Source: Candidatus Poribacteria bacterium
GTDB lineage: Bacteria; Poribacteria; WGA-4E; GCA-2687025
NCBI GenBank assembly: GCA_018644665.1
Contig: JABGQA010000058.1
Location: 359,893 to 423,892, forward strand
Length of the DNA: 64,000 nucleotides
Reading direction: 5' to 3'
The notes beneath the pieces are model-generated. The model saw nothing but the letters and a program-made list of their open reading frames with translations, made no database searches and had not been told where the DNA came from. Shown piece after piece: positions 62,442 to 64,000 of the stretch (position 1 is the stretch's first letter; each line of letters begins with the position of its first letter). Both the position numbers and the translations under genes were made by a program.

Positions 62442-63569
62442 CTAGCTCTCCCACTCGACGACGAGGTATTCGCTGGACGGCGCGTACCCAAAGCGCTCCA
62501 GCAGATCCCTGGCTCGGGTCTCGCAGGCAGCGGCAGTGTAATTCGTCTCGAGATAGAGACCGTTGGAGAGTTGGTGTGGGCTTGCGAAGTGCGCGTCGTT
62601 CCGGTGGCGTGGCGTGTTGCTCACAATGTACCGCGTGGCCCCCATTGTTACAGGATCTGAGCCTGGGACGATATCGCCCTGCCCAACCAACCACTCGGCG
62701 GTCTCGACAAGCACGTGTTTCGCTCGGCTGGCCGGGCGATCGTTGCCTCCTATCACGATCCGCGTCGGTCTCTTGCGTATGGCGCCTGGTCGCCGTGACT
62801 CCGTGGGTCGCGGGGACTTGGAGCCGCGTTGAGGGTGCTGCCGTGTGGGTGGGCCGGGACGAGAGGGCACGGTGGTCAGCCGGCCCCGGTTCGTGCCCGC
62901 GCCGAGGGACGTCAGCCTAGCGCCTGCGAACCTGGCCACGCGCTCGACGTCAAGGCCAGCGGCCAGCGCAGGGATCTCGCGCCCAATCCGCGCGCGTAGC
63001 GTCTTCGCCACCGCACGCGTCAGCTCGGTCGCTTCGTCCCACATGGCCTCCCAGCATGCGCTCAATGTGGTGCGAAGCTCTATCTCGGCGCGCAACCCGG
63101 CGAGCGAGGCATACGCCATGAGCGACAGTTCGTCTCTGGCTTCATCGACATCGGTGTTGAGGATGTCGACGTCGCAGATGATGCGTTCCGCGAATGGGCG
63201 GCCCTGCAGGAAGGGATCGAACAGCACCCAGCGTGCGCCGTTGGTGAGGACGCCATACGGGACGCCCGTGTCGTTGTAGCAATACCGAGCCAACTGACTC
63301 ATATCGTCGGGTGTGAGCGCATGGCCGGCGGCCTTGGCCTCCACATGGATAGTGGGTCTGCCCTCGTACACTAGTGTGTAATCTGGGCGGCCGTCGGAGG
63401 TCTTCTGCTCGATCTGGACGCGCGTCAGGTCACGGACGCTCCAACCCAAAGCCTCCAAGACTGGATCGATGATGTGGAGGCGTGTCATCGCCTCGTTGGA
63501 TCCGAACTCGCCTTGGTGCTGTACGAGGTGTCCTCTGGCCTCAGCAAGGCATGCTCGCAGTTCGGTCAT
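62442..63569 (-). CDS. Stand-alone HsdR_N-type PD-(D/E)xK protein
   Basis: A 375-residue protein whose N-terminal ~190 residues match the type I restriction HsdR N-terminal nuclease fold. The catalytic residues are in place: P62-D63 (GRPDYTLVYEG) and E78-x-K80 (VEAKA), followed by the Q-x-x-x-Y helix (MSQLARYCYND). The C-terminal part carries a basic linker (RQHPQRGSKSPRP, AIRKRPTRIVIGG) and an unidentified domain ending in YLVVEWES. There are no HsdM or HsdS genes beside it. The role may be defence or DNA repair, but isolated HsdR_N proteins are common and not well characterised. The ATG at 63569 has AAGG nine bases upstream. Confidence 0.8.
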   Translation of the reverse strand: MTELRACLAEARGHLVQHQGEFGSNEAMTRLHIIDPVLEALGWSVRDLTRVQIEQKTSDGRPDYTLVYEGRPTIHVEAKAAGHALTPDDMSQLARYCYNDTGVPYGVLTNGARWVLFDPFLQGRPFAERIICDVDILNTDVDEARDELSLMAYASLAGLRAEIELRTTLSACWEAMWDEATELTRAVAKTLRARIGREIPALAAGLDVERVARFAGARLTSLGAGTNRGRLTTVPSRPGPPTRQHPQRGSKSPRPTESRRPGAIRKRPTRIVIGGNDRPASRAKHVLVETAEWLVGQGDIVPGSDPVTMGATRYIVSNTPRHRNDAHFASPHQLSNGLYLETNYTAAACETRARDLLERFGYAPSSEYLVVEWES

Positions 63570-63891
63570 CCCTCATCACCTTCCGCACGAACGCATTGTC
63601 GGAGACCCGGCTGGCGTCGCAGATGGCCCTACCGGTGGCGCGCTGTCTGCCCGACGCGCGTCGGCAGCATAGTACACGCTGCCACGTCGGGCAACGATAT
63701 CTGTTGGACGACCTCCGTGGCGGCATCTACTGGCGACCGTGGGCCCGGACGCGGAAGCTCGGCTCGCGCCTGGCGCGGTCAACCTGCCGCGCACGCGGGC
63801 GTCGAACATTAACGGGCGCACGGCCGCCGCAGAGCGCGTTTGCTATACTGCTGTAGCGCGCCTCCGAAGTACCCCAGGCAGGGACGCCGAA
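63570..63891. other. Divergent intergenic region
   Basis: A 322-base region between the HsdR_N gene (-) and the partial gene at the right edge (+). Apart from the TGC-TATACT element at 63841-63849, I see no repeats, RNA genes or convincing -35 box. Confidence 0.4.
63841..63849 (+). promoter_or_regulatory. Extended -10 promoter element
   Basis: TGC directly precedes TATACT (63844-63849), an extended -10 pattern, about 43 bases before the GTG start of the gene at 63892. No -35 box at the normal spacing was found, which is typical for extended -10 promoters. Confidence 0.5.
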
Positions 63892-64000
63892 GTGGCTAAG
63901 GACGATACCGGCAAGTCGAAGGACGGCGAGGGCAAAGGCCGCCGCCGCGTGGGTCCGCGCTTTGAGCAGGTCGTCCGCGACCGCCTCAAACGCGAAGGGT
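63892..64000 (+). CDS. Partial gene at window end, basic N terminus
   Basis: An open frame starts at GTG 63892 (AGGGA seven bases before) and runs off the right edge after 36 codons. The visible residues are basic and hydrophilic (KDDTGKSKDGEGKGRRRVG, then FEQVVRDRLKREG), suggesting a lysine-rich N-terminal tail. The family cannot be named from so little. An extended -10 element lies upstream. Confidence 0.5.
   Translation, partial: MAKDDTGKSKDGEGKGRRRVGPRFEQVVRDRLKREG

Overview
The window is a GC-rich (roughly 65 percent by eye) bacterial chromosome segment with dense coding on both strands. The gene mix points to a Candidatus Poribacteria-type (or related FCB-superphylum, Latescibacterota-like) organism from a marine or sponge-associated setting. 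The evidence is large secreted proteins ending in an FlgD/T9SS-like domain with the block NYPNPFNPETWIPFEL, a DUF6785-type membrane protein, Gfo/Idh/MocA and enolase-superfamily sugar enzymes, a UroD-like methyltransferase, a PAPS sulfotransferase, CotH, ThuA and FG-GAP/ASPIC proteins, and two selenoproteins. This placement is inference. No rRNA, tRNA, CRISPR array, phage or transposase was seen.

Layout: 0.2-6 kb holds an ADP-ribosylglycohydrolase (-) and a run of + genes (HAD hydrolase, SDR, apiosidase-like glycosidase, DUF6785 membrane protein). 6-16 kb is a secreted-protein region: an Asp-box protein, a small exported protein, an ASPIC/FG-GAP plus TPR pair, a LamG protein, a UroD-like methyltransferase, a CBM48 esterase, and a thioredoxin/PDZ selenoprotein with two in-frame UGA codons and a haem c motif. 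16-21 kb holds an HNH-like protein, a Gfo/Idh/MocA - M28 peptidase - small protein operon and a two-TM potassium channel. 21-29 kb holds a sulfotransferase with an apparent ATA start, a zinc-ribbon/cyclase/ATPase/TPR giant, and a divergent PAS-GAF histidine kinase. 29-39 kb is mixed (esterase, response regulator, GNAT, ThuA, methyltransferase, YbaK, CotH/lamin-tail). 39-60 kb contains three large secreted proteins with FlgD/T9SS-like tails, a divergent APH/AAC(3)-like pair, a beta-CASP nuclease, alkaline phosphatase, a mandelate-racemase-family enzyme, and a deiodinase-like selenoprotein - arsM - sigZ operon. 60-64 kb has a C-type-lectin membrane protein, acetate kinase, an HsdR_N-type nuclease and the start of one more gene.

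Two observations stand out. First, five unrelated exported proteins (Asp-box, unknown, LamG, GH43_C2-like, alkaline phosphatase) end in the same short C-terminal motif, G-[KRQ]-x-x-[TI]-[TS]-[WF]-[GA]-x-[LM]-[KR]. This looks like an uncharacterised sorting or anchoring tag, distinct from the FlgD/T9SS-like tail on three larger proteins. Second, two genes can only be read through with UGA as selenocysteine: a deiodinase-like protein (FGSFT-U-PPF) and a thioredoxin/PDZ protein (U-x-x-U-x-x-C). Each has a possible SECIS hairpin just downstream of the UGA.

Several enzymes lack a family-defining residue: SDR Tyr to Phe, HNH His to Tyr, and mandelate racemase metal-ligand Asp to Gly. Starts were chosen mainly by Shine-Dalgarno (SD) position. 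AGGAGG-like sites are common and sit 5-10 nt ahead of most chosen starts, and GTG starts are frequent.
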